Below are positions 11,986 through 24,350 of a stretch of DNA of 64,000 bases, piece by piece. The stretch covers positions 560,872 to 624,871 of the forward strand of contig PCDI01000017.1 in the NCBI GenBank assembly GCA_002778195.1, read 5' to 3'. A program made the translations under genes and the position numbers. The notes under the pieces are model-generated. The model ran no database searches and was not told the DNA's origin. It saw only the letters and a list, made by a program, of their open reading frames with translations. How positions within the stretch are numbered: position 1 is the first letter of the stretch; every line of letters starts with the position of its first letter. The DNA is from Raffaelea ambrosiae. Its lineage: Eukaryota > Ascomycota > Sordariomycetes > Ophiostomatales > Ophiostomataceae.

Positions 11986-13392
11986 ATGGCAACCATTGAG
12001 GCTATTTTCCAGGTCCAGCAGAAGCTCAGGCTGGACCTCGGTCTGAAGAGGGTCCGCGCCATTCGCAACAAGAACTACAAGGCTCATGGCACCAAGTCCT
12101 ACGTCTATCTTCTCAACCGCTTCGGCTTTGAGCCTACCAAGCCTGGCCCATACCGTCATGCTAGCAAGCTCCACCAACGTGGCCTCGCCGGTAAGACGGT
12201 CGCCATAGGTGGTCGTGCCCACGTCCAGCGGACTCTTGTCAAACAAGCCACCACCGCCGACACCGAGACTGGCGATGTCACTGCTGAGGACCAGCAGAAC
12301 GACTCCATGTACCTCTGCGAGGTTGAGATCGGCACGCCAGCCCAGCAGTTTATGCTTGACTTCGACACGGGTTCTTCTGATCTTTGGGTCTTTTCCACGG
12401 AGCTCTCGTCCAGCCTGCAGAAGAACCACGCCATCTTCGATGCGACCAAATCGACCACGTACAAGGCCTCTAAGGGACTCTCTTGGAAGATCAGCTACGG
12501 CGATGGCAGCTCGGCTTCTGGTGATGTCGGCACGGACGTCGTGACCATTGGCGGCCTGTCCATCAAGAACCAGTCAATTGAGTTGGCTAAAACACTCGCA
12601 GACCAGTTTGCCCAGGGCACCGGTGACGGACTGCTCGGCCTGGCTTGGCCGTCCATCAACACAATCACTAATGGCTCTTCGGCCGACCCCCAGCCGACCC
12701 CGGTTGCCAACATGATTACGCAGGGAGAGGTTCCATCGGGTGCCCAGCTCTTCACCTCGTGCTTCTACAGCGACCGTGACATCAACAAGGAGTCATTCTA
12801 CACCTTTGGCTACATAGACCAGGACCTGGTCAAGGCCTCGGGCAAGGACATTGTCTGGACCGACATTGACAACAGCCAGGGCTTCTGGATGTTCCCGTCC
12901 ACTTCAGCCAGCATCAACGGCCAGACGATCACGCAGTCTGGCAACACGGCCATCGCCGACACTGGCACCACTCTTGCTCTGGTGTCGGACGAGGTGTGCG
13001 AGGCTCTGTACAAGGCTATCCCAGGAGCTAAGTACGACAGCAGCCAGCAGGGTTATCTGATTCCCATCACCATCACGGTTGACGAGCTGCCCGACTTCCA
13101 GATTGCCGTGGGCGACAACCTGTTCACCATCCAGAAGGAGGACTTGATCTTTACGGAAGCTGATAGCAGTCACTTCTACGGAGGTGTCCAGTCTCGTGGC
13201 CAGAACCCGTTTGACATCCTGGGCGATGTATTCCTGAAGTCTATCTACGCCGTAAGTATGCCCAACCGCGCCCGAGTGCGAGTCTTTGTGCTGACAAAAT
13301 TACAGATCTGGGACCAGGGCAACACCCGCTTCGGCGCTGTACCCAAAATCGAGACCACTCAGAACCTGGAGCCTAGCGGTTCATCCAACTAG
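11986..13392 (+). CDS. Pepsin-family (A1) aspartic protease
   Basis: Endopeptidase of the fungal pepsin family. Exons 11986-13251 and 13306-13392 (450 aa). Two catalytic motifs are intact: DFDTGSSDLWVF with Asp about residue 127, and IADTGTTLALV with Asp about residue 325. The flap region reads WKISYGDGSSASGDVGTD and the C-terminal ILGDVFLKSIYA leads into WDQGNTRFGAVPK. The propeptide-like part contains YVYLLNRFGFEPTKPGPY, which in my recollection marks a subgroup of Sordariomycete aspartic proteases starting MAT... without an evident signal peptide. The same frame is open back to an ATG at 11806, which would add a hydrophobic N-terminus; see findings. The 54-nt intron is a multiple of three and stop-free, so annotation pipelines may read through it. 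Confidence 0.9.
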   Translation: MATIEAIFQVQQKLRLDLGLKRVRAIRNKNYKAHGTKSYVYLLNRFGFEPTKPGPYRHASKLHQRGLAGKTVAIGGRAHVQRTLVKQATTADTETGDVTAEDQQNDSMYLCEVEIGTPAQQFMLDFDTGSSDLWVFSTELSSSLQKNHAIFDATKSTTYKASKGLSWKISYGDGSSASGDVGTDVVTIGGLSIKNQSIELAKTLADQFAQGTGDGLLGLAWPSINTITNGSSADPQPTPVANMITQGEVPSGAQLFTSCFYSDRDINKESFYTFGYIDQDLVKASGKDIVWTDIDNSQGFWMFPSTSASINGQTITQSGNTAIADTGTTLALVSDEVCEALYKAIPGAKYDSSQQGYLIPITITVDELPDFQIAVGDNLFTIQKEDLIFTEADSSHFYGGVQSRGQNPFDILGDVFLKSIYAVSMPNRARVRVFVLTKLQIWDQGNTRFGAVPKIETTQNLEPSGSSN

Positions 13393-16384
13393 GGATCGCG
13401 AGGAGGAACGTGTGGTACGCTGGGTCGTGCCTTTCGAATTTTCAAGTCATGATCCCGTGGTCACAGCCATATCATGTCGTTTATGATGATGAAGACAATG
13501 CTATTCCTGTTGACGGTTTAAATTGATTTTTTTTTTGGTCTGCTCCGGATGTCGCGGCTCGCCGAATGAACATTTTTAGTTTCCTATGAATGATGCGGCA
13601 AGTCTCATCGTTAGTCTAGCTTTACGGACCTATGAGTAAGAGAAACAACGACATGTTTTTGTTATGAACAGAAAACATTTCAGAGAGTGCATGATTGTTA
13701 GCATTGTGCCCATCAACAACACACGACTGATTGGCTGTCAGTCTTGTGGCAAACCGAACAGCTAGGGAGCCGGAATTCCCTGATAAGGAGCAGAACCGTT
13801 TGACGAGTGGCCAAAAGGGGGGGTTGGGATTGGGGCCAAGCTTTTGTGATAGGGCCATTGTTCAAACAAAAGAGCTGCTCGAACAAAGGGGAGTGGTGCC
13901 TAAAGCCCACCCGATGAGGTCGTATTGGTTTCACCCCCGCTCGATGCTTCTCCGCGTCGGCGCCTGCTGTGCAACGTGTATCCAGAAATGGAGACAGACG
14001 GCCTGGACGTAGGGGCTGTCTCTCTGGTATTGTACACAAGAAGAGTGCCGGGGTGTTCTGCAATGAGTCGGGAGCCTTGCGCGTGTTGGTTGCTGAGTGG
14101 CAAGGGCAACAAACAGTATTAAGGTACACGCGCAATGCCCAGACGGGTGGTGTTGTTTTCCCAATCCTTCTGCAACGGCGGAGAGATGTCTGGCATCCAA
14201 TGGTGGGCGGCTGGGGGCGACACGAATAGTCTGATCGATATCTACAAGCCGGTAGCTATCCTGCGCAGTGCCTGGATGCATCTACGCATTCCTACAGAGT
14301 AGTATAACCATAGTACGAGCAAGATGCGGCAGTCAACCCCAGAACGTGTCCTGACGAGTCCGTGGGTGGCAAAGCGGCAATGCTTCCGTCGTTCGGGGAA
14401 TTTGCAGTTTGTATAACTACATAGTATGTAGGTTGCGCAATGGCCTGACGAATGAGCTGGACGCCGCGCAGTGCGCTGCATGCCAGGGAAACGCTCTTGG
14501 CCTGCCGTGTTTGGGCATCCGGCGGGCATCAGCGGGCTGGCTCGTATGTCCGTCTTCGGCCCAGGGTCCAGCGAGCAGAGGGAAAGGGTTGCGGATCGGG
14601 GGGGTGCAAAGTTGCTGACTATTACACGTGCAACTGGCGTATCATTCGTCGTCAGTCAGAGAGGAGAGCAAGATAATAGGCGTCTAGAGCAGGCCGTGTG
14701 TCTGTCGTGACTGGCAACTGCACATCAATGCTCCATATTTCTGATGGGAGGATGGGAGGGGCGATTTGGGCCTTGGCGAATACGGCAGAAGGGAAAGCCG
14801 TGTCGGTTCGAGCTACATAGTATTAGTTAGCACACAACCACCCACAGCAGGAAAGGGTCGGAAGCCATTGGGCGGCTTCCCCAGTGCGCTAGCGGATCAA
14901 CAGCAGAAAAAAAGGAACGGCTCCAACGAAAAAAAAAAAAAAAAAAAAAAAGACCAAACTAATGCCCCCAAGCTGCCCCAACCCTTCGGAAGCACTGCGC
15001 AGTGTTAAGACAACTGCGACTATGCATTGCTGCTGGCACCGCACCCGCTCTTGGAGGTGCTCCCAACGAATAGAAACGGCGAGGGGCGTGCATCCGCATT
15101 GCGTTGCTGCCTTGCGGGTGGCATTTCTGTTTTTGTGCTTGTGCTTGTGTCTGCTGTTTGCTTCTTTGTTGGCCAATGCTGGCTGGCGTGCAAGCGGGCA
15201 AAGGCCACTTTTGCTGCAGAATGGCCCGTAGAAATACACAGTACATATTTTATGTAGCAAACGCTCCCGAGCTCGCTCGCCCAGTCGCTTCCCGTTTTCG
15301 TGCTGGCTGGCGTGGTGCTGCTGGTCGCTCCTTCCCTCGCGAGAACGGTCTAGTCTCGGCCAGGTCGAGCTTAGAAAACGGCTCGTGCTCTCTTGCAGGT
15401 CTGGCTGTCTTTCCCCTCAGCGACCCAAAAAAAAACAGAGCCATACCTCAATCTTCTAGTTGCCAATAATTTTTGTCCTGCTCACTCTCCTTCCTCCTCG
15501 CTCTTTCTCCCCTTACTACCTTTCCCTCTCATTCACCCATTTTCGGTTTCTTCGCACCGTATCCCTTCCCTTCTTTCATTTCATGTTGCAGCCATTCCCG
15601 GCTGCTTCTGTTGTTTCTGTCGGAAATCTCTTTTTCCTTGCCTGTATCCTGCATTGTCGTCATCTTATCTAATTCGTGCCCGCCTTTTTTTTGCCTGACG
15701 TTGTTTGCTAGTCCTGTCCTTTTTTTTTGCTTCCTTTTTTTTTTGCACCGCAGGGCGGTTTAGCTTTTTCGTCCATCTCCCGGATCCCACAACCCAACCG
15801 ACGAACCGACAAGAGAACGGCAGGCAGACACGGGAAAGCGACGACACACACGATCGACGTCTTGCCCGGAATCTTCTCCCCCTTTTCCTCCGTCTTCGAG
15901 TCGTCCTCTTTTTTTTTTGCCCTATCTCGTCCATCCAGCTGCTGCTGTTTTCGGGTCGTTTTAGATACTGCTCTCGGCAAATCAAGAATCAACAACTGCT
16001 GGTTTCTTCGGCCGCTCGCTTTCGTCATCATCTTGTTCCCCCCTCGAAACCCTCACAGTCTGCCGTCCGGTATCTCAAAACCCCCTTCGATTTCGTCGTC
16101 TGAGTCCACCGCATGATTCGATCAAGCCACCAACGCCTACGCTTTTCGCCTGTCGACTCTCCCTCCCACTCCTCCTCTCCATCCTCCGTTGCAGCCTCTT
16201 CATCCGTGGCCAGCTTCTCCAACTCTTCGGTCTTCGCCAACGCTTCCGGCTCCATCGACTAGGGAAGTGCTGCTGCAGGCTCTCTCCGCCCCCCTTCCCT
16301 CCTTGGCCTCCTCCGCAATCACCTTCTCTCCGCATCTTCGGCCATCGTCGGACCTGACGAGAACAACACGCCACTGCCTGCATA
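13393..16384. other. 3-kb spacer and leader upstream of the CASC3-like gene
   Basis: No protein-coding frame with family resemblance. It contains an A homopolymer of more than 20 nt at about 14930-14951. From about 15460 to 15960 it becomes pyrimidine-rich, the probable promoter and leader of the next gene. Scattered ACATAGTATGTA-like palindromic AT motifs occur near 14415 and 14815. Confidence 0.55.
15460..15960 (+). promoter_or_regulatory. Pyrimidine-rich leader of the CASC3-like gene
   Basis: A long C/T-dominated sense strand with several T8-T9 runs begins about 900 nt before the ATG at 16385. It resembles the leaders in front of the t-SNARE, NBR1 and STS1 genes of this window. Confidence 0.4.
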
Positions 16385-19070
16385 ATGGCTGCTGCTGCCG
16401 CCGCCCAGACCCCCAACACCACATCCAAAAGCAATGGGCCACGGCGGAGAAAGCTCATCGGCCAACGCCGACGGTTAGAGGACGACGAAGGCGGCGAGGA
16501 TGAGGCTGGCCACGGTGCGGTCGATCTGGTCGACGACGACTCCCTATCTGAGGGCTCCGTTGCCAGCGATGACAACGACGCGGCTGGTGATAGTGACACA
16601 AGCAACATCGACGATGCCTCGCCCACATCGCCAGTAGCCCGCAAGGGCTCCGGCGGCCAAGGACAAAAGGGAGCTGCACATGGGAACGGGACGGCCAAGT
16701 CGGGACCAAAGCAGCCGGCTGACGGTGCAAGAGTGTCTGCGTCAGCAGGCACTGCAGCCGATGTCACAGAGGCCGAGGCCAAGATGGGGGAGCTATCGAT
16801 TTCGGACAAGACTGCGTCTGCAGGCCCGCAGGAGGCGGCCACCAGCACCAACGAGACCAATGGGGACGGCTCTTCCTCGGCTCCGGCTCCTCTTCCACAG
16901 CCCGTCAAGGCATCACAGCCCGCTGTGGTTTCGGCAGCCTCCGCACAGGGACCACGACGGGAAACAGCCTACGAGAGACAGCGCCGGGAGCACGATCTCT
17001 ACAAGCAGAAGCGGGACGAGGATCCATCCTTTGTGCCGAACCGTGGGGCGTTTTTCATGCACGACCACCGGGGTGCAGGACCGTCAGCCAACGGGTTCCG
17101 CCCGTTCGGCCGACCTGGGCGCGGCCGTGGACGAGGCGGGTTCGCTGGTGGCCCATTCTCGCCGCTACAGTAAGTCTTCATTTGTGCTTTACTCGTCTGC
17201 CCTTTGCCTTTTCTTTTTCTTTTTCTTTTGCGCTTCGGCAATTGCCCGTTTGTACCTAGACCCTTGTCCGGAAGGAACCCAATCCGCGGGCTATTCCCTG
17301 CACACAGCGAAGCTAACCAATCACGCCTCTCTCAACAGCCATCAAATGCACAACCCTGCCGACCCGACAATCAATGGCCCCTGGGCACACGATATGCACG
17401 AGGCCGTCGCCGGCTCTGGTGGCGGCCGGATGCCGGTGGCACGCCGCAGCAACTATGACAATGCCAGCCAGCATGGCGGAAGCCAAGCCGCAGCCAGCAC
17501 GGCCGCCATCCCGACCTGCCCGCCGAGTGCTGTCCCCATCAACCGCTCCATGTCGGTGGAGAAGCCACTGGGCACCGTCACCGTCCGTGTCTTTTTCCCG
17601 CCGATGAAGACGCCGGCTTTGTTCGAGAAGTTCACATTGGTCCAATACACCAAGCTGCCCGACCACCGGCCGCCTCTTCGGCGAGACAAGGCTGTCATTA
17701 TCGACCTGCCTGGCCACCCGAAGCGGCAGATCTTCCCCGCCATCGACCGGTCCTTCATTTTCATCCCGCGTGCTTTGCGGCCGAACCAGCAGCGCCTCCG
17801 TGGCAACCGGACACGGTCTGTTATGGGCTCCATCTCGGGATTCTCGCGGCGGACGAGCATGTTTGGCGGCAGCTACTACAATGGTAGCATTTACACACCC
17901 AGTGTCGCTCTCAGCCGTCGGTCGTCCATTGTTGCCGCCGATATGACCGGTCGCGACTTCATCATCTCGCCTACGGGCTCTGCCATCTCGCGACCGCCGA
18001 TGGCTCCCGACAATGCCTCTCGTCCGGTTGTACGTCTGCCGCCGCCGCCGACTATGCTTCCACCGAACCCAGCAGGATCAGCCATGATGCCTCATCCAGG
18101 CATGGCTATGCCAGGTGGGCTTATGCCACCGCCGACGTTTGCTCAGGCCGCTGCTCCGCCAAACTCGCATCCCGGACCACGGCCGCCGGTATCTGCTCAG
18201 TACCCTCAGCCTCCTCCCCACACCCAGGGGTCTCCTTCCGTCAACATCGTTCCTCCGCCGGAGAATCAGTCGCTGCCGCCAAAGCCCCCAATCCCGCAGA
18301 ACAGGCCGAGCAACAACCTTCCGATGCACCAGCCCCGACCGCAAAAGACTGTCTCTATCAAGACCATCGAACCCCAGCCGGGCGGCGGATACGGTCCTTC
18401 GCCGCAGCAGCAGCCTTATTCCATGCCATTCCACCAACAGGTTCCCATCCAGATGGCCAGTGGATTCCCGCCGCCAGGAGAAGGCCACTCTCGTCACCCA
18501 TCCTATCCGTCACACACCACTGGTACGCCGCTGTCACAGATCCCGGAGCGGGCGATTCACGCAGCGCCATTCCAGCCGACCCAGATGCCGCAGGGTCCTC
18601 CATTTTCACAGCCAAACCCTTCAACGCCTTCCGGGCCGGGCTTCTACGGAGCTCCCAACGCCTACCCGATGATGCAACCTCCTCCCCCGCAGCAGGGCTA
18701 TTACTACCCAACTCCGCCAGCCTACCCAGCGACAATGGCGACATCTGCTGGTGCACCCTCGTTTGTTCCGAGCGGCACGCCGCAAGGACCAGGCTCGGCA
18801 TATGGCCAGCCAGGCCCTGGCGAGACGGCCGGCACTCCAGTGAACGGACGGCAAGTGGTTCCCGGACACAACCTTGTTGCCCAGGAGGTCAATGGCATGG
18901 TGTACTACTATGACCCGGCACAGGTGGCAAACGTTCCAAGTTATCCGTCTTTCACGCCAGCTCCCCCTCCCACACAAGGCGGAGGGTATATGCCCGGCAT
19001 GGTGGCGCCGAATCCTGCTGAGGGATTCTATTACGCTCCCCAACCCGGCGTAATGTACTACCCGCAGTAG
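16385..19070 (+). CDS. Barentsz/CASC3 (Btz-domain) protein
   Basis: Probable exon-junction-complex subunit that clamps eIF4A3 on spliced mRNA. Exons 16385-17169 and 17339-19070 (838 aa); the intron has a GTAAGT donor and a GCTAACC branch element. The N-terminal part has RRRKLIGQRRR followed by a long acidic Ser/Asp region. The Btz signature lies at about residues 195-255: ETAYERQRREHDLYKQKRDE, DPSFVPNRGAFFMHDHRG, then an Arg/Gly GRGRGRGG stretch. The second exon has a conserved-looking block with VFFPPMKTPALFEKF and RSFIFIPRALRPNQQRLRGN, a Ser/Tyr region (GGSYYNGSIYTPSVALSRRSS), and a very long Pro/Gln-rich low-complexity tail ending VMYYPQ. The Btz block is what supports the call; the tail is not diagnostic. 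Confidence 0.8.
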
Positions 19071-20867
19071 GGTTGACATGGCCCTCTCGTCATGGAAGCC
19101 CCTATCCCCTATTCCCGACTTCTCCTCCACGCCCTTGACCATACCCTCCTTGCCTATTGCTCCTCCATTATTTTCTCCCTCTTTCTCTTAGTCATATCTT
19201 TTCCGGCCTCTTCCTGTAGCGCACTTGATTGTGGGCAACATGTTGTTCCTCGAAAGCTACTCTTCATGTCGGTATTCTTCTTCTATCTAGTTGCAGGGCA
19301 GATGTAATCAACATATGGTTTTTCTTTCTTTCATCTCTCCACTACCACCCTTCTACACTCGACATCTTCTACCTTCTAGCCATATATTTTCTTCCCTTCT
19401 ATTTCTCTCTGTTTGTGTTTCTATTGTTTCTACAATACCAATTGGCGATATTCTGATTTTTAATCTCCTTCCTTATTTTACCCCCTGATAGTGTCATTTT
19501 TCTCGTCGTGTTGTTTTCTCTCGTCTACTGACTCTTCAGTCGCTTTACTACAGCTGTCCTCCGTGGACGGCGGCCACACTCCTTTGCAAAATATTTCTTT
19601 CCATTGCCGCAAACTGGCACCATTCATTCTACGTCTCACTCTGTATCTAGTCCACTCAACGATTCTCCTTCGGTGGTGGCTCTTTCTTGGTTCGGGACAG
19701 GGGGGGGAAAGGGGGGAAAAGGAGGAGGCAAAAAGGGAGTTTGGACGGGGCGTCGTTTCTCGCCTTAAAAAGAAAACAATCAAACACCAAAAACACGCAC
19801 TTTTCAGATATCTTTACTTTGTCGTTCATGGTTCCTGTCAGTGATGTAGGTCGGCTTTTTGGGAACGGCGTGTTGCTTCTTTCCCCTTGCGCGCCTCTAT
19901 AGTTCGCTGGGAGTGGGAGGAGTGCCACCTTCTGGTACGCTCACATGCCTGGTGTAATGAGATATAGAGACGAGTGGACGCCCCTTTTCGTAGTGCCTTC
20001 CGACAGGGCCGAGGTTTTCAGCCCTGTCGCAATGTTGAGGCTTTGACAGCCCTTGATCATTGACCAAGTCTTCTTAGTAGCTACGTGTCCATTGACACAC
20101 AACCTCGTTTCCACAATGTCTCGTTTCACCTACCATGAACTGGAAGCCAAACAAACAAAACAAAAAAACCCTTTTGAAGGAAGGACATGCTGTTCTCTTC
20201 GTATACGCTGTAAGTACAGTTGCAAATTGAGCGCTGTGACTCAACGAACTTGATGAGGCTGTGTCAACCAATGAAACCAAAGCGACCACGTTTCACGAAA
20301 GAATAAGATGATGGTTGATCTCGAACAAGGATCGGAAATGAGGGACATAGAGAATAAGAAAGGACATTGGAGTCATACACGGTCTAAGCACTGACCGAGA
20401 TTTTGACAGACTTCGGGCATTTCTTTTGATGATGTTCTTTGTGTTTACGTGCTCTTGCTTGGCCTCGTCGTTCGTCTTACCATTCGACCCGCATTGGTGG
20501 AGGTCGTAGGTCAGCTGTAGCTACGATACTGTGATAGCTTACTATTTTGTTCTTTTAGCGTGTAAGTGATTGACCCCCCGCGTCTTGCGGCTAATCACCG
20601 GCTCCAGGGACCACATAACTAGTTAGTGGACACGGCAAGCACGAGACGCTCTTGTTAGCGGCTTCCGTCCTTTGTGAGCCTCCTCCTTCCCCCTAAAACG
20701 CAGCCTCTTGTTTTTTGGGGGGTTTTTTTTTTTTTTTTTGGAGACGGAACCATATAAAAGACGACCTACCCGACCCAGACTCTGAGCACCACCATTTGTT
20801 CTCTTTGAGGCCAGAGTTCCAGATTGAGGAGAAACCAAACTTAAACAGAGGCAATTTCACAAAAAAT
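19071..20867. other. Spacer between the CASC3-like and CofD-like genes
   Basis: The first 400 nt are pyrimidine-rich and probably 3' UTR. The rest shows no gene. A T run of about 17 nt lies at 20728-20744, 125 nt before the next start. Confidence 0.55.
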
Positions 20868-23091
20868 ATGGACGACGGCACCAGCACGCCCTTTCGGCCG
20901 CCAGCCTTCGTCGCGGCCATGGCGGCCTCGACAGCCGCAACAGCATCAGGGTCGGGGTCAGGATCATCCACCATCTCGACACATGGCGGTGATGCTGCTG
21001 CAACTTCTGGCCCAGCAGCAGCAGCAGCATCGCTTTTTGGGACCGTGACGGCGTCGCCCACAGGCACCAGCACACCTGTCCAGCAGCTTCTTGTGCCGAG
21101 TGGCATTTGCATCTTCTCGGGCGGCACGGCGGCCAATTCGCTGGTGGATGCCTTCCAGTCTGTGGTAACAAACCTATCAAACAACAGCAGCAATACAGAC
21201 ACAAGACAGCACAAGAACAGACGCAGCAAGAAGAAGAGCAAGCAGCAGGTGTGCCATCTGACATATATCATCCCGATATCCGACAATGGCGGCAGCTCGT
21301 CAGAGCTGATCCGTTTCTTTGGTGGGCCGAGTAAGTCTAGCGGTAGTTGCACCCTAATTGGCTTGTGCCATTTGCTGACTTGATGCTCCAGGTGTGGGTG
21401 ATATTAGGAGTATGTCTGGCCCCCCCGCGAAGCCTCCTCCTTGATCAAGTGGAAGTAGTGTCCACCTTGGTGTATTGACTCTTGCCCCAATCAAACTAGG
21501 TCGTCTTGTCCGTCTCATCCCTACCAGCGACGAGGACGACGAGGACGAGGACGAGGACGAGGACGGGGACTTGAATGATGAAGGGGAAGAAGAGAGGCAG
21601 GAGTCGAACCTTGGGTCCCCTCGGCCCACAACGACAGGCGGCGATGGCCACCACCACCACCACCACCACCACCATCACCATCACCAGTACCAGTCCACCA
21701 ACGAACGCGCCGCCCTCCGTGCGCTGTTCGAGCACCGCCTGTGCGCGTCGGACCCCGTGCGCGCGCGCGCCGAGTGGCTCGACCTTGTCGAGGCCCGCCA
21801 CCTACTCTGGACGTTTGTGCCCAGCCCAACGCGCGAGCTGATCCGCGCCGTCCTCAACACGCTCAACCTCGAGATCGTCAAGCGCGCCCGCCCCACGTCC
21901 GTGTTCAATTTTGCCGCCGCCAGCGTCGGCAACCTGTTTCTGACCGGCGCTCGCCTCTTCTCGGGTTCCTTTGAGGCGGCCATCTATCTGCTGTCGCTGC
22001 TCTGCGGCATCCCCGACCATGTCGCCGTCCTGCCGGCCATCAACTCCAACTTTACCCACCACATCTCGGCCGGGCTGACCGACGGGACCACCATTGCCGG
22101 CCAGGTCAACATCAGCCACCCGTCGGCGCCGACGTCGCTTCCGGATGGCCGAGAGGGGAAGAGGCCTGAGGGCGAGGAGGGCCGTGATGTCTTCCCAGCC
22201 CTTCCCGGTTCCTTCTCGCCTGACAACGACCAACCTCGCCAGGGTTCCTCCTCTGCCCAGGGTCTCCCTCAGGGTCTCCCTCAGGGTCCCCCCCAGGGCC
22301 TCCCTCAGGGCCTCGCCCGCCCCCGCGCCGCCACGGCGGTCGACTTTGAAGACGCCACGCTGCCCGGCTCGCTCCCTGCTCTGCGGCGGCCGCAGATTGC
22401 GTTCAGCAAAGACGACGAGGAGGACCTCCCGGCGCGGATCGCGCGGATCTGGTACATCAACCCGTACGGCCACGAGATCCGGCCGCCGGCAAACTCCAAG
22501 GTGGTGGCGGCGCTGCGGCAGGCGCGGGCGATTGTGTACAGCATTGGCAGTCTGTACACGAGCATCATTCCGAGTCTGGTGCTGCGGGGGGTAGGGGCGG
22601 CCATAGCGGGTGAGAGCAGCGGCGACAGCAGACGAGTGCTGGGTGCCGATGCGAGCGGCCGCGAGGACAAACAGGCCGGAGGCGAGGACAAGCAAGACAG
22701 GCCCAAGATTCTGATTCTCAACAGCCGGCTGGACCGGGAAACGGGCCCGCACAACAACGCCATGACGGCCGTTGACTTTGTGCGGGCGATCACGGCGGCG
22801 TGCAAGCAGAGCCAGTCGGACGCGGGCGCGGTGGAGGACGGAGAGTGTGTGCGGTATGTGACGCACGTTGTGTACTTGGACCGGAGCACGGCGGCCGACA
22901 CCCCTGCCCCCCAGGTGGACACACGTGCGCTCAAACGCCTGGGCATCCGGGCTGTGCCGGTGACGAGCCAGCGGCCGCGGTCGAACGGCAAGAGCGGAGC
23001 ATCAGCCAGCCGCAAGGCGATGATGGATCGGTATGACGAGGCGGCGTTGACGCGGGCACTGGAGGGGATTGTCGATGGGACGTTGGAGTGA
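20868..23091 (+). CDS. CofD/YvcK-like (UPF0052) protein
   Basis: Member of the 2-phospho-lactate transferase CofD/YvcK fold; the fungal members have no established reaction that I know of. Exons 20868-21330, 21392-21409 (18 nt) and 21500-23091 (690 aa). The three pieces join to give GGPSVGDIRSRLVRLIP, the family's second nucleotide-binding block. Other family blocks: GICIFSGGTAANSLVDAF (Rossmann-like start), YIIPISDNGGSSSELIRFF, TSVFNFAAASVGNLFLTGAR, RIWYINPYGHEIRPPANSKV and ARAIVYSIGSLYTSIIPSLV. Inserts absent from bacterial relatives: an N-terminal Ala/Ser/Gly region, a Lys/Arg patch (RRSKKKSKQQ), an acidic Asp/Glu run, twelve His in a row (21649-21684) and QGLPQ repeats (about 22254-22312). 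CofD makes F420 in archaea and actinobacteria, but fungi are not known to make F420, so the biochemical role stays open. Confidence 0.87.
21649..21684 (+). repeat. Poly-His (CAC/CAT) tract inside the CofD-like gene
   Basis: Twelve consecutive His codons, mostly CAC, follow an acidic insert and precede the conserved NERAALRALFEHRL helix. It lies in a loop insertion and is probably variable between strains. Confidence 0.85.
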
Positions 23092-24138
23092 GGGGGTTCT
23101 ATGTAGGCACTGGGGGATGGAGCCTGGGTCTTGGATGGTTGGAAGGTTCTCGGAAGGCATGGGATATTGTTTAGTTAGATCAAAGTTTCCAGTTTCCTCT
23201 CTTTGCTTGACCTGTTTGTACAACACGCAGTTGAGTTTCCTTTACTATTAGATGTAGTCTCTTTAGAGTTTTTCAGCAGCACATGCACTTCCTTTGTTTT
23301 GTTTTGTTTTACCGCATTTCACTTCAATTCTTTTCTGGTTTACGTGCCCATTTCTTGATTCTACTTTGTTTCACTTACACTCCTTTCTAGCTTACATGCA
23401 CTTTCATTGTCTTATTTTTCTTCCACGTTAAAAATTTTTTTTTTTTTGAATTTACATATTTTGTCACTTTGCCACCTTCTTACTCCTTTGCTTTCCCTCT
23501 TCAGTTTTTGGTTCACATGCCTAGAGCTGCCTCATGCACATCTAGTTCTCGCGATCGTTTCCGTAATGATGACGTTGTGCAACAAAGTTTCCCCCCTCCC
23601 CCACTGCGGCTGCGAGCCAGGCAGCTTCGAGTCCGAGACACCGGTTTTTTCCCGTGCTTGCTCGAACTTGTGTGCTGAGGAATCGAGGCCATTTGTAATT
23701 TTGGCCTCTCCCCTTTTTTTTGGTGGCATGCATTATCATAGCACAAGACGCGTACTCGACATGTACGTAGACACGAGGGGAACACGTATTCGCTTTCGTC
23801 TTTTTTTCATGCATTTTTTTTTTCTCTTCTGGCCTAGCTGCCGGTATAGACCTTACATACGAACGTCGGCGCCAAACCGCCACCGAGAGCATCCTCGCAT
23901 GGCAAGAAGGATCTAGATCGATCGGCCAGTGCATGCGTGTAAGATATGGCTACACGTATTGTGTCCTAAAATGCATAAGACCTTCATAAGACCCTCCTTG
24001 TATGGCTATCTGTCGGCGCGTTATTTTTTCTCTCCCCTTCCTTTTTCTGTCCAATTGCGGTTTCCAAGGAGGCTGTTTCGGCCCCGAAGGACGCGGAGTG
24101 AAACCATTGACCGTTCGCGGCCGAGGGTGGCTCTGCTT

Positions 24139-24162
24139 GTGTGTGTGTGTGTGTGTGTGTGT
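24139..24162. repeat. (GT)n microsatellite
   Basis: Twelve uninterrupted GT units in the spacer upstream of NBR1. Confidence 0.9.
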
Positions 24163-24296
24163 TCCTTGGCTCGTAATACTCTCACAGTGCTGCGGTTTCT
24201 GGGACACGGGGGCCAAAACCCAGACAACCCGAAGACGGGCAAACAAAATAGAAAGCAAGCCCAAATCAACAAGACAAACAGACCACCGAGCAAGCG

Positions 24297-24350
24297 GACG
24301 AACGAACGAACGAACGAACGAACGAACGAACGAACGAACGAACGAACGCA
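24297..24350. repeat. (CGAA)n tetranucleotide array
   Basis: About thirteen near-perfect copies of a CGAA unit. It reads as RTNE or SFVR repeats in some frames and explains the open frames reported across it. Confidence 0.92.

Noticed and set aside
21802..22866. 354-codon minus-strand frame opposite the CofD-like gene
   Set aside because: Antisense shadow; the plus strand has the conserved family blocks.
24297..24350. CRISPR-like array
   Set aside because: A 4-bp microsatellite without spacers in a eukaryotic genome.
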